Shown here piece by piece: positions 26,383 to 35,779 of a DNA stretch of 42,166 nucleotides. Source of the stretch: Verrucomicrobiia bacterium (lineage in GTDB: Bacteria > Verrucomicrobiota > Verrucomicrobiia > Limisphaerales > UBA8199); assembly GCA_035946615.1 (NCBI GenBank), contig DASYZB010000050.1:1-42166 (forward strand), given 5' to 3'. The notes below the pieces were generated by a model that was given only the letters and a program-made list of their open reading frames with translations, did no database searches and had not been told where the DNA came from. Positions within the stretch are counted from its first letter, which is position 1. Every line of letters starts with the position of its first letter. The position numbers and the translations under genes are program-made.

Positions 26383-27621
26383 TTAATCGGCTGTAATGGC
26401 AATGAGAAAAGGCGCGGCGATGCTCATCTCGGAGACGTAATCGATGCTGTCGATTTCCATGTCAGGAACAAGATTGGTCCAAGTCGTCAGGAAAAGCCGC
26501 AAAGAACGGCCCTGGCTCTTGCTCAACTCGTTCTCTCCGGTCCACACCACCTTGAGGTCCTTTCCGGGTTCAGGTTCTCTCTCGAGTTTATGCCAGTCCC
26601 GCACCGCCTCACCATAAACGATGGGGATTTCCAGCCGCATGGGCGAGGAGGCATAATGGATAATATAGCTGCCAATCTCTTTTCCTTCCTGCCGCGCATT
26701 TCCAAAAGCGGCTGCATGCAGGAAATGCAGGCGCCGGCATTTTTGATGCACGGGGATTCCCTTGATCGCAGCAGGGAAATTAGTTGCCGAGCGGGAAGTG
26801 CTTCCCAGTTGGACAACGCCGCGGACATCAAATTCCACACCCGCGAAGGTCTGCAGCCCGGAAGGCAACTCCGCCAGGTTATTGGCGATGGCGCCAGCGG
26901 TGCGGCCATGCCAGGATTCGGTCAAGGTCGCATTGTAAAACGGAGTCAGGTCGAGCAAGCGCTCCGGCGCATTGGCATCGCGCGGCGGGAATTGCCTTGG
27001 CTGAGCGGTCTCCACCGGCGGCTCAGTGGTCGTGGGAGAGTCATTGGCAAAAAGGCTGGCTGCAGTGAGCCTCGCGATATTGATGCGGTTCGTAAACACC
27101 GTCTCCCACATGGGCGGGCTTTCATAGATAGTCCCGTCGAAGGCCAGGTTGAGCGCCACTCCATGGTGACGGCAACGCACAATCGGCACCACCGAACCCA
27201 AAAGACCCATCTGCCGCCGTTTCCATTCCCGCCGCGTGCGGTTGGGGGCGTTGCGGGCTGAGTTGCCCAGAGGCAGCAGACAGAACTCGAACAGGTAGGA
27301 ACACGGGATTTTAGGGTCTGCCAGGGGTGGACTCTCAACTTTGCCCGTCCGCCGGCACACCGGGCAGAGCAACACATTCGGGTCATCGAGGTATTTAGGG
27401 ACCAAGTCCGAAAGCCAATTCGGCAGGTCCTTGTGGTCAGCCTCGTAGGCCTGGATGGCCTTGTAAATAATTTTCAGGTGCTCAATGCACTTTTGCTTTT
27501 CTTGCGCCGCGAGGTCAGCGCTCTGTGTCGCAGGGGTGGTTTCGGCGCCACGGGCCGAGGAGATAATGATTGCCAACGGGAGACCAGCCAGCATTGCCCA
27601 GCGCCCAATGCCTTGTCTCAT
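26383..27621 (-). CDS. secreted two-domain protein with pseudopilin-like segment
   Basis: This 412-residue protein has a signal peptide (1-25). Residues 43-90 (CIEHLKIIYKAIQAYEADHKD, then LPNWLSDLVPKYLDDPNVLLCPVC) resemble the pseudopilin G-type C-terminal fold without its N-terminal methylation helix. The part from about 215 to the end is a second module with LDLTPFYNATLTESW, FAGVEFDVRGVVQLG, LHFLHAA, IPIVYGEAVRDW and VVWTGEN. I have the impression this module recurs in secreted verrucomicrobial and lentisphaeral proteins, but I know no function for it. It is first in the operon with the pseudo-nuclease. The ATG at 27621 is clear. Confidence 0.7.
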   Translation of the reverse strand: MRQGIGRWAMLAGLPLAIIISSARGAETTPATQSADLAAQEKQKCIEHLKIIYKAIQAYEADHKDLPNWLSDLVPKYLDDPNVLLCPVCRRTGKVESPPLADPKIPCSYLFEFCLLPLGNSARNAPNRTRREWKRRQMGLLGSVVPIVRCRHHGVALNLAFDGTIYESPPMWETVFTNRINIARLTAASLFANDSPTTTEPPVETAQPRQFPPRDANAPERLLDLTPFYNATLTESWHGRTAGAIANNLAELPSGLQTFAGVEFDVRGVVQLGSTSRSATNFPAAIKGIPVHQKCRRLHFLHAAAFGNARQEGKEIGSYIIHYASSPMRLEIPIVYGEAVRDWHKLEREPEPGKDLKVVWTGENELSKSQGRSLRLFLTTWTNLVPDMEIDSIDYVSEMSIAAPFLIAITAD

Positions 27622-27671
27622 ACTGCCAGCTTTTCAAAAGCCGTCTTCATTCTTTTTGGATGGACGAGGCT

Positions 27672-27700
27672 ATCTCACCCTTGCCGGGGCCGGGTGTCAA
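27672..27700 (-). promoter_or_regulatory. possible promoter for the two-gene minus-strand operon
   Basis: On the minus strand a perfect TTGACA (27700-27695) is followed after 17 bp by TGAGAT (27677-27672), a weak -10 with three of six matches. A start near 27664 would give a leader of about 43 bases before the ATG at 27621. The divergent gene at 27777 shares this region. Confidence 0.35.
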
Positions 27701-27776
27701 GGAGAAGAGCAGTTGGGGATGGATATTCCTTGACTTCTTTGCCATTCGGGTTCAGGATTCGCGACAGGAACGAATC

Positions 27777-28946
27777 ATGAAAAGGATATCTTTCTGCCTG
27801 CTGGTTGCTCTTGCCCTTGCTTCTTTGCCTCTCCTTGGCGCTGAGACTGCGCAACTGCGGCTCTATTGTGTTTCGGTCGCCGTCCACGAGGGGACCAACC
27901 AGTACGGCGACACGGTCACCCTCAACAGCATGGGCGGACTCCCATCCGGCGCGGATGAGTTGTACCCTTCCCGGGTGCCGGGCGAAGAAATAACCCTGCC
28001 GGGCACCGAGTACTACGCCAGCGGCATGTGGATTTATGACAGCACACTTCTGTACGCCTCTTCGGGCTCAATTTTTTTGACCGTGCCTGCGGACAGCGAC
28101 GTGAACAGCAATCGCTTCCCCGATTTCTTTGAAGTTGCCTTGGGAGTGACGAACCAGGTCACTACAGGGTCCTACGTTTATACTGATGCTACGGATTTTA
28201 ATGAATATGACGGCAGTATCAACACTACCTGGTATCGGCCTGCCGGTTCGAAAAGCGGATATTGCATTATGACCTTTAACGACAGCGTCCTGGGCGCTTA
28301 TTGGGGCACATTCATTTCGACGTTCGATATCCTCGAATATACCGGCGCCCTCTCGTACATCCCGGGAACCAACGTGGTCACTGGGACCGTTACCCTCAGC
28401 CAAACCAGCTCGAACAACACATTTCAAGGGGCCGTCGAGTTTGATAAAACCGACACCAACCATTTCAACGCCCTTGTTATCCAACCCGGCATCTGGAACG
28501 CCATGATTGGCGGCAACCAGCAAAGCCTCAATTTCACCAACCATTATTTTTATCGTGACCCTAATTACCCAACCAATTACGCCGGATACGTCGAGTTCGA
28601 CGATGACGGGACCCAAAACTCAGCCTATCCCTATGCGGTTTGGGTGCTCTCGATTACGGACACAAATGACGCCAATCTGAACGGGATTCCCGATTTTAGC
28701 GATGACCCTCAAAACGCCATTTCTCTCCCACGGCCACCGCAGCTTTCACTGGCAATCGGCGCCAATAACTTGATGCTGACCATCCATGGGGACGTGGGCC
28801 ACGTCCACCAGGTGCAGGAAGCCACTGCGCTCATGCCTGCCATCTGGCAAACGGTTCAATCCGTGACGCTGACCAATGATCCCCAGGTTGTGCCAGTACC
28901 CGTGCCAAGCGTGCCCGCGACGTTTTTGCGGGTAGTGGCACAATAG
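27777..28946 (+). CDS. secreted protein with C-terminal beta module
   Basis: From the ATG at 27777 (ACAGGAA just upstream) the product is 389 residues: signal peptide MKRISFCLLVALALASLPLLGAE, a Thr/Asn/Tyr/Ser-rich beta-type body, a possible calcium-type segment DTNDANLNGIPDFSDDP (about 295-312), and a final 70-residue module (PRPPQLSLAIGANNLMLTI to FLRVVAQ) like those ending other secreted proteins of this lineage. The repeated D-x-N-x-D patterns suggest dockerin-like or thrombospondin-type-3-like metal sites. No enzymatic motif is visible. It is divergent from the pseudo-nuclease operon. Confidence 0.7.
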   Translation: MKRISFCLLVALALASLPLLGAETAQLRLYCVSVAVHEGTNQYGDTVTLNSMGGLPSGADELYPSRVPGEEITLPGTEYYASGMWIYDSTLLYASSGSIFLTVPADSDVNSNRFPDFFEVALGVTNQVTTGSYVYTDATDFNEYDGSINTTWYRPAGSKSGYCIMTFNDSVLGAYWGTFISTFDILEYTGALSYIPGTNVVTGTVTLSQTSSNNTFQGAVEFDKTDTNHFNALVIQPGIWNAMIGGNQQSLNFTNHYFYRDPNYPTNYAGYVEFDDDGTQNSAYPYAVWVLSITDTNDANLNGIPDFSDDPQNAISLPRPPQLSLAIGANNLMLTIHGDVGHVHQVQEATALMPAIWQTVQSVTLTNDPQVVPVPVPSVPATFLRVVAQ

Positions 28947-28968
28947 GGCAGGGCTAGGTTTCTACTCT

Positions 28969-28999
28969 CTTTGCGTTCGTTGTGTTCTTTTGCGGCTAA
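28969..28999 (+). repeat. dispersed 31-bp repeat, copy 2
   Basis: This copy matches 22656-22686 at 28 of 31 positions and lies in the 136-bp gap after the secreted 389-residue protein. The same orientation at both places argues for a mobile or amplified short element rather than a shared terminator; no hairpin is present. Confidence 0.7.
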
Positions 29000-29082
29000 G
29001 GTTCCTTTCAGTGGCGAGGCCTAAAACCCCCTGCTTGACCTATTAGACCAGCCGAAGGAGATTATTAGCCGTTCGTTACTCC

Positions 29083-31560
29083 ATGAGAAACAGGCCCGTC
29101 GCATTCAGTTACCTGCGAAAAGCGGCAGCGGGCTGCCGCATTCCAAGGGGCTGTCGCGGCATGCAGCGCCCCTGGCCAAACCCGGGATTCTGGCCTCGTG
29201 CAGGGCTTGCGATTGTTCTGAGTTGCCGGTTGGGTGTCGCGGCGCCCTCCCCAGCGGCTTCCTTGAAGGTCGATTATGACCGCGAGGTCCGCCCGATCCT
29301 GAGCCAAAACTGCTATAAATGCCACGGACCGGACGACGCGGCCAGGAAAGCCAATCTCCGTTTTGATTTGCGCGGGGTAGCTTTGCAGCCGGCAAAATCG
29401 GGGTTGACGCCGATTGTTCCCGGCGCCCCGGACAAAAGCGAGCTGGTGGCCCGCCTTACCGCTCTCGATCCGAAACGGCACATGCCACCGCCAGACTCGG
29501 GCAAAAAGCTCAATGCCGCCCAGGTTGAGACGCTGCGCTCATGGGTTGCCCAAGGCGCTCCTTACGCGATGCACTGGGCTTACGTTAAGCCCACGCGTCC
29601 GGCCCTGCCTGAAGTGATGGACAAAACCTGGCCACGCAACCCGGTTGACCGCTTCATCCTCGCCCGGATCGAGCAGCAAGGGCTCAAGCCCAGCCCGCCT
29701 GCGGACCGGGCGACCCTGATTCGGCGGGTCTCGCTGGACCTCACTGGCCTGCCGCCCACACCCGGGGAAATGGAGGCGTTCATAAACGATAAGAGGCCAG
29801 GCGCTTACGAGCGGCTTGTGGACCGCCTGCTGGCAAGCAGCGCCTACGGCGAACATTGGGCGCGCATGTGGCTGGACCTGGCGCGCTATGCCGATTCAGC
29901 CGGTTATGCCGACGACCCGCCCCGAGTCATCTGGGCTTACCGCGATTACGTCATTAAATCATTCAATTGCAATAAGCCTTTTGACCAGTTCAGCATCGAG
30001 CAGATTGCCGGCGACCTGCTGCCTGACGCGACCGAAGAGGACCAAATTGCCACGGCGTTCCATCGGAACACGATGACCAATCATGAAGGGGGCCCCGACC
30101 GTGAGGAATTCCGCAACGCCGCCATTGTAGATCGCGTCAACACCACCATGGCGGTCTGGATGGCCACCTCGATGGCCTGCGCCCAGTGTCATCACCATAA
30201 GTTTGATCCCATCTCGCAACAGGAGTACTTCCGGCTCTTTGCCATCTTCAATAATACCGAGGATGCCGACCGGAGCGATGAGGTCCCCGTGCTGGAGCTC
30301 CCCACACCCGAGCAAAAGCAAGAGCAGGCGAAACTGAGAAGCGAACTCGCGCAGCTCGAGAAAGAACTCGGAATTACGCTGGATGACCCAGGGACCAATC
30401 AGGTTCCGGCGGACCTCAAACCCAAGCAGGAACGGCTGGCGCAGCTCAGGAAGCAATTGGCGGATATTAGGCCCAATACCGTGCCGATTATGCGCGAGTT
30501 GACCGGAGATAAGCGGCGCCAAACCCACGTGCAAATCCGAGGGAATTTCCGCGCAACTGCCGAGGAAGTAACACCCGGCGTTCCAGCCGTTTTTCCTCCG
30601 TTGCCCAAAGGCGCCGCACCCGACCGTCTGGGTCTTGCCCGCTGGCTGGTGGATGAAGACAACCCGCTGACTGGACGCGTGATTGCAAACCGATTCTGGG
30701 AACAGATTTTTGGGACGGGCATCGCGCGAACGAGCGAGGATTTCGGCTCACAGGGGGACCTGCCCACGCACCCGGAGTTGCTCGATTGGCTGGCGACGGA
30801 ACTGCTGGCCCAGAAGTGGGACATCAAGGCCTTCTTAAGGCTGCTGGTCACCTCGGCTACTTATTGCCAGTCATCGCGCGTTACACCGGAATTGCTTGAA
30901 CGCGACCCGGATAATCTGTTGCTGGCGCGTGGACCGCGTTTCCGGCTAACGGCGGAGGAAGTGCGGGACCAGGCCTTGTTTGCCAGCGGCTTGCTCAGCC
31001 GCAAGATGTACGGGCCGCCGGTTCGTCCGCCCAGCCCCTCCTTGGGTCTGAGCGCGGCTTTTGGCGGCTCATTGGATTGGAGCACCAGCGAGGGGGAGGA
31101 TCGGTATCGGCGGGCCATTTACATCGATTGGCGTCGCACCAGTCTTTATCCCTCGTTGGCCACCTTTGATGCCCCGAGCCGGGAAATCTGTGCTTTGCGC
31201 CGTCCCCGCAGCAACACGCCTTTGCAGGCCCTGGTCACCTTAAACGATCCGGTTTATATCGAGGCGGCCCAGGCCCTGGCCCGGCGCATGGCCCAGGCGC
31301 CCGGCTCTGTCGCGGCCAAAGCCGGCTATGGCTTTCGATTGTGCCTGGCCAGACAGCCACACCAATCCGAGCTTGGCAAGCTGACCGCATTCTTTGATGA
31401 ATCTCGCGCCGATTATGCCCGAACGCCGCAGAAGGCCCAAACAATCGCCACTAAACCCCTGGGACCAGCCCCGGAAGGCATTCCCATTGCAGAACTGGCC
31501 GCTTGGACCGTTGTGGCTAACGTGCTATTAAACTTGGATGAGACCCTGATGAAACCTTGA
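29083..31560 (+). CDS. PSD1-type protein: cytochrome c + DUF1549 + DUF1553
   Basis: This 825-residue exported protein has a planctomycete-type cytochrome domain with CYKCH at 77-81 (haem ligand His81), then a DUF1549 region (about 140-350, AYGEHWARMWLDLARYADSAGYADD) and a DUF1553 region (about 500-780, LARWLVDEDNPLTGRVIANRFW and the ALRRPRSNTPLQALVTLNDP stretch). A coiled segment lies at about 405-465. Such proteins, paired with DUF1501 partners, are abundant in Planctomycetes and Verrucomicrobia and are often near sulfatases, but their function is unresolved. The ATG at 29161 (MQRPWPNPGFW) may be the true start; the first 26 codons run through a palindrome at 29122-29139. Confidence 0.88.
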   Translation: MRNRPVAFSYLRKAAAGCRIPRGCRGMQRPWPNPGFWPRAGLAIVLSCRLGVAAPSPAASLKVDYDREVRPILSQNCYKCHGPDDAARKANLRFDLRGVALQPAKSGLTPIVPGAPDKSELVARLTALDPKRHMPPPDSGKKLNAAQVETLRSWVAQGAPYAMHWAYVKPTRPALPEVMDKTWPRNPVDRFILARIEQQGLKPSPPADRATLIRRVSLDLTGLPPTPGEMEAFINDKRPGAYERLVDRLLASSAYGEHWARMWLDLARYADSAGYADDPPRVIWAYRDYVIKSFNCNKPFDQFSIEQIAGDLLPDATEEDQIATAFHRNTMTNHEGGPDREEFRNAAIVDRVNTTMAVWMATSMACAQCHHHKFDPISQQEYFRLFAIFNNTEDADRSDEVPVLELPTPEQKQEQAKLRSELAQLEKELGITLDDPGTNQVPADLKPKQERLAQLRKQLADIRPNTVPIMRELTGDKRRQTHVQIRGNFRATAEEVTPGVPAVFPPLPKGAAPDRLGLARWLVDEDNPLTGRVIANRFWEQIFGTGIARTSEDFGSQGDLPTHPELLDWLATELLAQKWDIKAFLRLLVTSATYCQSSRVTPELLERDPDNLLLARGPRFRLTAEEVRDQALFASGLLSRKMYGPPVRPPSPSLGLSAAFGGSLDWSTSEGEDRYRRAIYIDWRRTSLYPSLATFDAPSREICALRRPRSNTPLQALVTLNDPVYIEAAQALARRMAQAPGSVAAKAGYGFRLCLARQPHQSELGKLTAFFDESRADYARTPQKAQTIATKPLGPAPEGIPIAELAAWTVVANVLLNLDETLMKP
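29122..29139. repeat. palindrome inside the 5' end of the PSD1 gene
   Basis: GCGGCAGC at 29122-29129 and its exact reverse complement at 29132-29139 flank two bases. It resembles intergenic REP-like palindromes and lies upstream of the alternative start at 29161, which makes the first 26 codons of the longer reading frame doubtful. Confidence 0.55.
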
Positions 31561-31568
31561 ATTAATTT

Positions 31569-33017
31569 ATGGACCCGGGATTCGAAACCATTCAGCAGGT
31601 CACCAGGCGAAATTTCCTCCGAAGCACTGGTCATTTTTGTTTGGGAGCCATTGCATTTGCCAGTCTGCTCGAACACGAGGCCGAGGGGGCGAATGCTCCC
31701 AACCCGCTCGCTCCAAAAGCTCCTCAATACGCGCCAAAGGTCAAACGAGTCATTTACCTGCACATGTCGGGCGGACCACCGCACCTGGATTTATTCGATT
31801 ACAAACCAGAGTTGGTGAAATGGAACGACAAGCCCTGCCCGGACGAGTACCTCAAGGGACGGCGTTTTGCCTTCACCACCGGCGTCCCAAAGCTTATGGG
31901 AACACCCCGCCAATTCTCGCAGCATGGGCGCAGCGGGATTTGGATGTCTGACGCCATCCCGCGCCTGCATGAGGTCGCTGACGAACTCTGCGTCATCCGT
32001 TCGCTCAATAGCGACCAGTTCAATCACACACCCGCCGAACTCTTACTTTTTACCGGTTCGCCCCGCCAAGGCCGCCCTTCAATGGGGTCCTGGGTCACTT
32101 ACGGTTTGGGAACCGAGAACGAGAATCTGCCCGGGTTCGTGGTCCTCATTTCGAGCGGGACTCAACCCAGTGCCGGTCCGGCCGCCTGGGGCAGCGGGTT
32201 TCTGCCTTCGGTCTTTCAGGGAGTGCAATGCCGTTCCAAGGGGGACCCCGTCCTGTACGTATCGGACCCCCCGGGCATGGACCGGTCGATGCGGCGCAAG
32301 ACCTTGGATTTGTTACGCGATTTAAACGAAGAACAGGCCCGCGACCTGGGCCACCCGGAAACCATCACCCGCATCGCTCAGTATGAGCTGGCTTACCGGA
32401 TGCAGATTTCCGTCCCGGAAGTGATGGATATCTCACGCGAACCCAAGGAGATGCTCGAGACCTACGGCGCCAGGCCCGGCGAGGCCAGCTTCGCCAATAA
32501 CTGTCTGCTCGCGCGCAGGCTGCTGGAACAAGGCGTGCGCTTTGTGCAGTTGTTCGATTGGGGCTGGGACTTTCACGGGGTGAGCGAAAGCGAGGATATC
32601 CGGGATGGTTTGACCAAGAAATGCGCGCGAACGGACCGGCCAGTGTCGGCGCTCATCCGGGACCTGCGCCAGAGAGGGTTGCTGGATGAAACCTTGATTG
32701 TTTGGGGCGGCGAGTTTGGCCGCACCCCGTTCCGGGAAGGGCGCACTTCGACGGGACACATTCTCGGGCGCGATCATTATCCGGATTGCTTTACCATTTT
32801 CCTGGCCGGCGGCGGCATTAAACGGGGCATCACTTTCGGTGAAACGGATGAACTCGGATTCGCCGTTACCAAAGACAAGGTAACAGTGCACGATCTCCAG
32901 GCAACCATCCTTCACCTGCTCGGCTTCAACCACGAGCGCCTCACTTACCGGTACGAAGGACGCGATTTCCGCCTGACGGATGTCGAAGGCCAAATTGTCA
33001 GGGGCATTTTAACGTGA
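31569..33017 (+). CDS. DUF1501 protein with Tat signal
   Basis: The product has 482 residues. The N-terminus has a twin-arginine motif (TRRNFLRST, residues 12-20) and a hydrophobic segment, so it is probably exported folded. The alkaline-phosphatase-like DUF1501 core follows: YLHMSGGPPHLDLFDYKP, GRSGIWMSDAIPRL, LIVWGGEFGRTPF and GRDHYPDCF. It starts 8 bp after the PSD1 stop, the usual two-gene operon. Metal-binding Asp and His positions typical of the fold are retained, but no enzyme activity has been assigned to the family. Confidence 0.9.
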   Translation: MDPGFETIQQVTRRNFLRSTGHFCLGAIAFASLLEHEAEGANAPNPLAPKAPQYAPKVKRVIYLHMSGGPPHLDLFDYKPELVKWNDKPCPDEYLKGRRFAFTTGVPKLMGTPRQFSQHGRSGIWMSDAIPRLHEVADELCVIRSLNSDQFNHTPAELLLFTGSPRQGRPSMGSWVTYGLGTENENLPGFVVLISSGTQPSAGPAAWGSGFLPSVFQGVQCRSKGDPVLYVSDPPGMDRSMRRKTLDLLRDLNEEQARDLGHPETITRIAQYELAYRMQISVPEVMDISREPKEMLETYGARPGEASFANNCLLARRLLEQGVRFVQLFDWGWDFHGVSESEDIRDGLTKKCARTDRPVSALIRDLRQRGLLDETLIVWGGEFGRTPFREGRTSTGHILGRDHYPDCFTIFLAGGGIKRGITFGETDELGFAVTKDKVTVHDLQATILHLLGFNHERLTYRYEGRDFRLTDVEGQIVRGILT

Positions 33018-33433
33018 GACGGCGTCATTAGATTCGAAGCCAGTATGGTGACTGTCATTTTCCTGGTGTGCGCAGCCCCTGCCAAATCGTGGAAAGCGCA
33101 AGCGAGTGAAGCCAGAACCCGCACTCAAGTGTTTATCAGTCCTGGGGCAGACACTTGCTGGTGACCACTGGGAAACTTTTCGGCCTTTCAGCACTCATAC
33201 AAAGGGCAGTAGCGGCCAACTTTGCAAGGTTGTGATTTGGTTGCGTAAACTGCATAAATAGGCGCCGCACGCCGATTTGCTGTGTAATTGGTCACGAACA
33301 GAAAACAACCGTCATACCTGGTCTGAAAGCTGGCTTCTGGCCGAGCGATTCTGGAACAGCAATGACCTGAGAATTTGAACATGGCTCAATCCGAAAAAAG
33401 GCATGCGCCGGCCCGCAGGCAGGGGGAGAGGGC
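33018..33433. other. intergenic region without a visible gene
   Basis: These 416 bp follow the DUF1501 gene. No open frame shows protein-like composition on either strand, and I see no tRNA fold or terminator. A purine-rich GGGGGAGAGGG just before 33434 is a good ribosome-binding site for the fragment gene. The absence of a sigma-factor gene here is notable, given the next feature. Confidence 0.5.
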
Positions 33434-33682
33434 ATGACGCGGAGAGATGCAAAGGAGGTTCTGCTGTTGTATCGGCCTGGGTCCACGGACGCGGAAGACC
33501 CCCAAATTGCCGAAGCGATTGAATTTGCCCGGAATGACCCCGAATTAGGCGGTTGGTTTGAGCGACACCAGCTTTTCCAAGAGGCGATCCAGGCGAGTTT
33601 CCGCCGCATCGAACCACCTCCCCACCTCAAGCTGGCCCTGCTTGCTCACCGAAAGGGCCGCTTACCGCCGCCTGTGTTCTAG
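33434..33682 (+). CDS. short protein resembling an anti-sigma N-terminus, possibly truncated
   Basis: The product has 82 residues. The layout (LLLYRPGSTDAEDPQIAEAIEFARNDPELGGWFERHQLFQEAIQASFRRIEPPPHLK) looks like the cytoplasmic, sigma-binding start of verrucomicrobial anti-sigma-like membrane proteins. Those I recall continue with a membrane helix after the PP-x-x-L-K segment; here the frame ends 20 residues later, with LLAHRKGRLPPPVF. No ECF sigma gene lies upstream. It may be a decayed remnant or a soluble variant. The family call is by recollection of layout only. Confidence 0.45.
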   Translation: MTRRDAKEVLLLYRPGSTDAEDPQIAEAIEFARNDPELGGWFERHQLFQEAIQASFRRIEPPPHLKLALLAHRKGRLPPPVF

Positions 33683-33770
33683 CCAGTGTCGGTCGCGTAC
33701 CGACCGCGAGCAGGACAACAGAGGATACACCTTACGCGCGCACCGGCCCGGATGAAGCGGATTCGGCCAA

Positions 33771-33793
33771 ATGTCCTTTATTGCGTTCCGAAA
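33771..33793 (+). repeat. 23-bp direct repeat, left copy
   Basis: It matches 36801-36823 at 22 of 23 positions in the same orientation (shared GCGTTCCGAAA end; a single T/C difference). It lies 16 bp from the end of the cytochrome gene, and the right copy lies 71 bp past the ChrB-like gene, so the pair is bracketed. Confidence 0.75.
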
Positions 33794-33808
33794 GTGAAGA
33801 GTTTCGAT

Positions 33809-35587
33809 TCATTGGCCGATGCGCCACGGTGAACGATCCGCCCATGTCTTCAGAGCAGCCGTAGCCCACATTGTCGTTTTGTCAGAATGACAGTTGTTGC
33901 ACGCATTTGGAATGTGGAGAGCTTCGGTCATGGCGGGATAAACAAAGCGAAAGGTATGACTGCGGACATTCACGTCGGCGATAGTCTGCGCGATCTTCGG
34001 CATATGGCACGCGATACACTCGCTGCCTGCGCTGTCCGCCTTATGATGTGTATGCTGCTCGATTGTGGCGGCGTGAGGCCCATTGGGAGAATTAGGGCCG
34101 TGGCAATCGAGGCAAAGAACGCGGGCTGACTTTCGCAGATTCGCGCTATTCCCGGTGCCGTGCACGTCGTGGCAGGTGAAACATGTAACCCCATGCGTAT
34201 ACATCAGGCTCGTGACGAAGTCGTTGCCCTGCATACGATTCTTGTGCGCGGTTCCGTCACCGAAATGGGTAAATGATGTGTCTCCGAGCTTGTGGTCTTC
34301 TAATTTCCAGAAGTCGCTCAGCTTCCGCGTCACGTCGTAACCCACGGGCCAATCATAATACTTTCCCGCTATTGGATTCTCCAACGCTCGGCCCTGGGAA
34401 TGGCATTGGATGCAAACATCGTTGGCTGGAACGTAGCCTTGGCGGGCCGGATTGACTATATTGGAACTGGTCGGATGCTGCACATGGTCGCTCCCCGGCC
34501 CGTGACACTTTTCGCAACCCACATTCCATTCTGTCACTGTCTTGGTTTTGATGTCATAATTCACTGAGTGACAGCCGTCGCAAAGCGCGCTGGTCGGACG
34601 CCTAAAATTATCAGGCGGATATAAGGGCGCCCACCAGTCCTCTTTGACAAAGTAGGGGCGCCATTGGTGATGCGTGACGTCCCATTGCGCGGGCAACACA
34701 TAGTAGTCGTCGCCGATCTTCTTGAAATATCTCTGTTTCCACTTGCTGCCGTAAACAAAGGCAATGTCGGCGGCCGTAAAACTCACCAACGGGTCCTTGG
34801 TTGAGAGATCGGGAATGATTGCGTCCGGATGCTCTCGCGGGTTACGCACGATATTGGCCATGGGTGTTGTGCGCCAGGTTTCGTAAATGCTGGCGTGACA
34901 TTTTCTGCACGCAGCCGAGCCGACGTAATGAGCGGTGCGCGTGGTAAATCCGTGTTCGTCAGTTGGCGCAGTCGCATCCGCCGTAACAGTTTCGGGCAGA
35001 GCGCGAATATAGGCGACCAACTGCCAAATCTGTTGCTCCGTCAATTGCCACCCGGGCATGCCGGTGTTGCGAACGCCATTGCGAATAAAATAAAAGAGTT
35101 CGCCATCCGTCCGTTTGCGCCTCACAAGAGCAACGTGACGCAGATCAAGCGGCGGCGGGTACAATCCACCACTGGCAACAGTTTTCCCGCCGCCATCAAA
35201 GCCGTGGCAAACTTCGCAATGTTTTTGATATAATCCCTGCCCGGCAGCCGTATCCGGACCGGTGGCGCTTTCATTGAGCGGATTCCTGCGGGACTTTTCT
35301 TGGTTGGGAATACTGAAGTTCACCAACCCCTGTGCCAGGGCAGTTTCGAGGGCCGAGGGGGTTTGGCGGGCCCTCAAACCGCCCGTAACGATGTAGTGAT
35401 ATAGGGCGACAACGCCTAAAATGCAAAGGACGGCAAAGGCAACAAGGCCAAGAGCCGGACGCTTTCGGGATGTCCGGAGGTCAGAATTGGCATCGACTTT
35501 ATTCGAATCGCTCACTTTAGTTGAATCGCGCCGCCGAACACTGGCGGCGGTTGCGCCGCTCCTGCTATCTTGATAGCCTACTTCCAA
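33809..35587 (-). CDS. nine-haem membrane-anchored cytochrome c
   Basis: This 592-residue protein has one membrane helix (45-68) and exports the rest. Nine CxxCH sites start at residues 124, 227, 336, 358, 392, 469, 492, 524 and 563. The first belongs to a class I monohaem domain (GLYQKHCEVCHG, axial Met177 in GMPGW, IWQLVAYIR); the other eight form a multihaem module reminiscent of octahaem cytochromes with doublecyt-c-type pairs. It could move electrons across the periplasm. The start is TTG at 35587; a GTG at 35512 would keep the helix and is an alternative. It is divergent from the ChrB-like gene. No quinol oxidase or reductase partner is next to it. Confidence 0.85.
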   Translation of the reverse strand: MEVGYQDSRSGATAASVRRRDSTKVSDSNKVDANSDLRTSRKRPALGLVAFAVLCILGVVALYHYIVTGGLRARQTPSALETALAQGLVNFSIPNQEKSRRNPLNESATGPDTAAGQGLYQKHCEVCHGFDGGGKTVASGGLYPPPLDLRHVALVRRKRTDGELFYFIRNGVRNTGMPGWQLTEQQIWQLVAYIRALPETVTADATAPTDEHGFTTRTAHYVGSAACRKCHASIYETWRTTPMANIVRNPREHPDAIIPDLSTKDPLVSFTAADIAFVYGSKWKQRYFKKIGDDYYVLPAQWDVTHHQWRPYFVKEDWWAPLYPPDNFRRPTSALCDGCHSVNYDIKTKTVTEWNVGCEKCHGPGSDHVQHPTSSNIVNPARQGYVPANDVCIQCHSQGRALENPIAGKYYDWPVGYDVTRKLSDFWKLEDHKLGDTSFTHFGDGTAHKNRMQGNDFVTSLMYTHGVTCFTCHDVHGTGNSANLRKSARVLCLDCHGPNSPNGPHAATIEQHTHHKADSAGSECIACHMPKIAQTIADVNVRSHTFRFVYPAMTEALHIPNACNNCHSDKTTMWATAALKTWADRSPWRIGQ

Positions 35588-35779
35588 ATGATCGGTCCCA
35601 ACAAATGGATTCTCTTGCTTTTTGGACTGACCGAAAAGCTATTATCCGGAGGATCGAGCCCAATGCAGTCTTTGACATTTGGGCATATTTCAGCTCGAAT
35701 TTCTGAACGGAAAATAGACGCGTGAAATTCCTGGTTGTGGTGAACTCTTTGCCGATCATCTTTGCGTAATACATATTAC

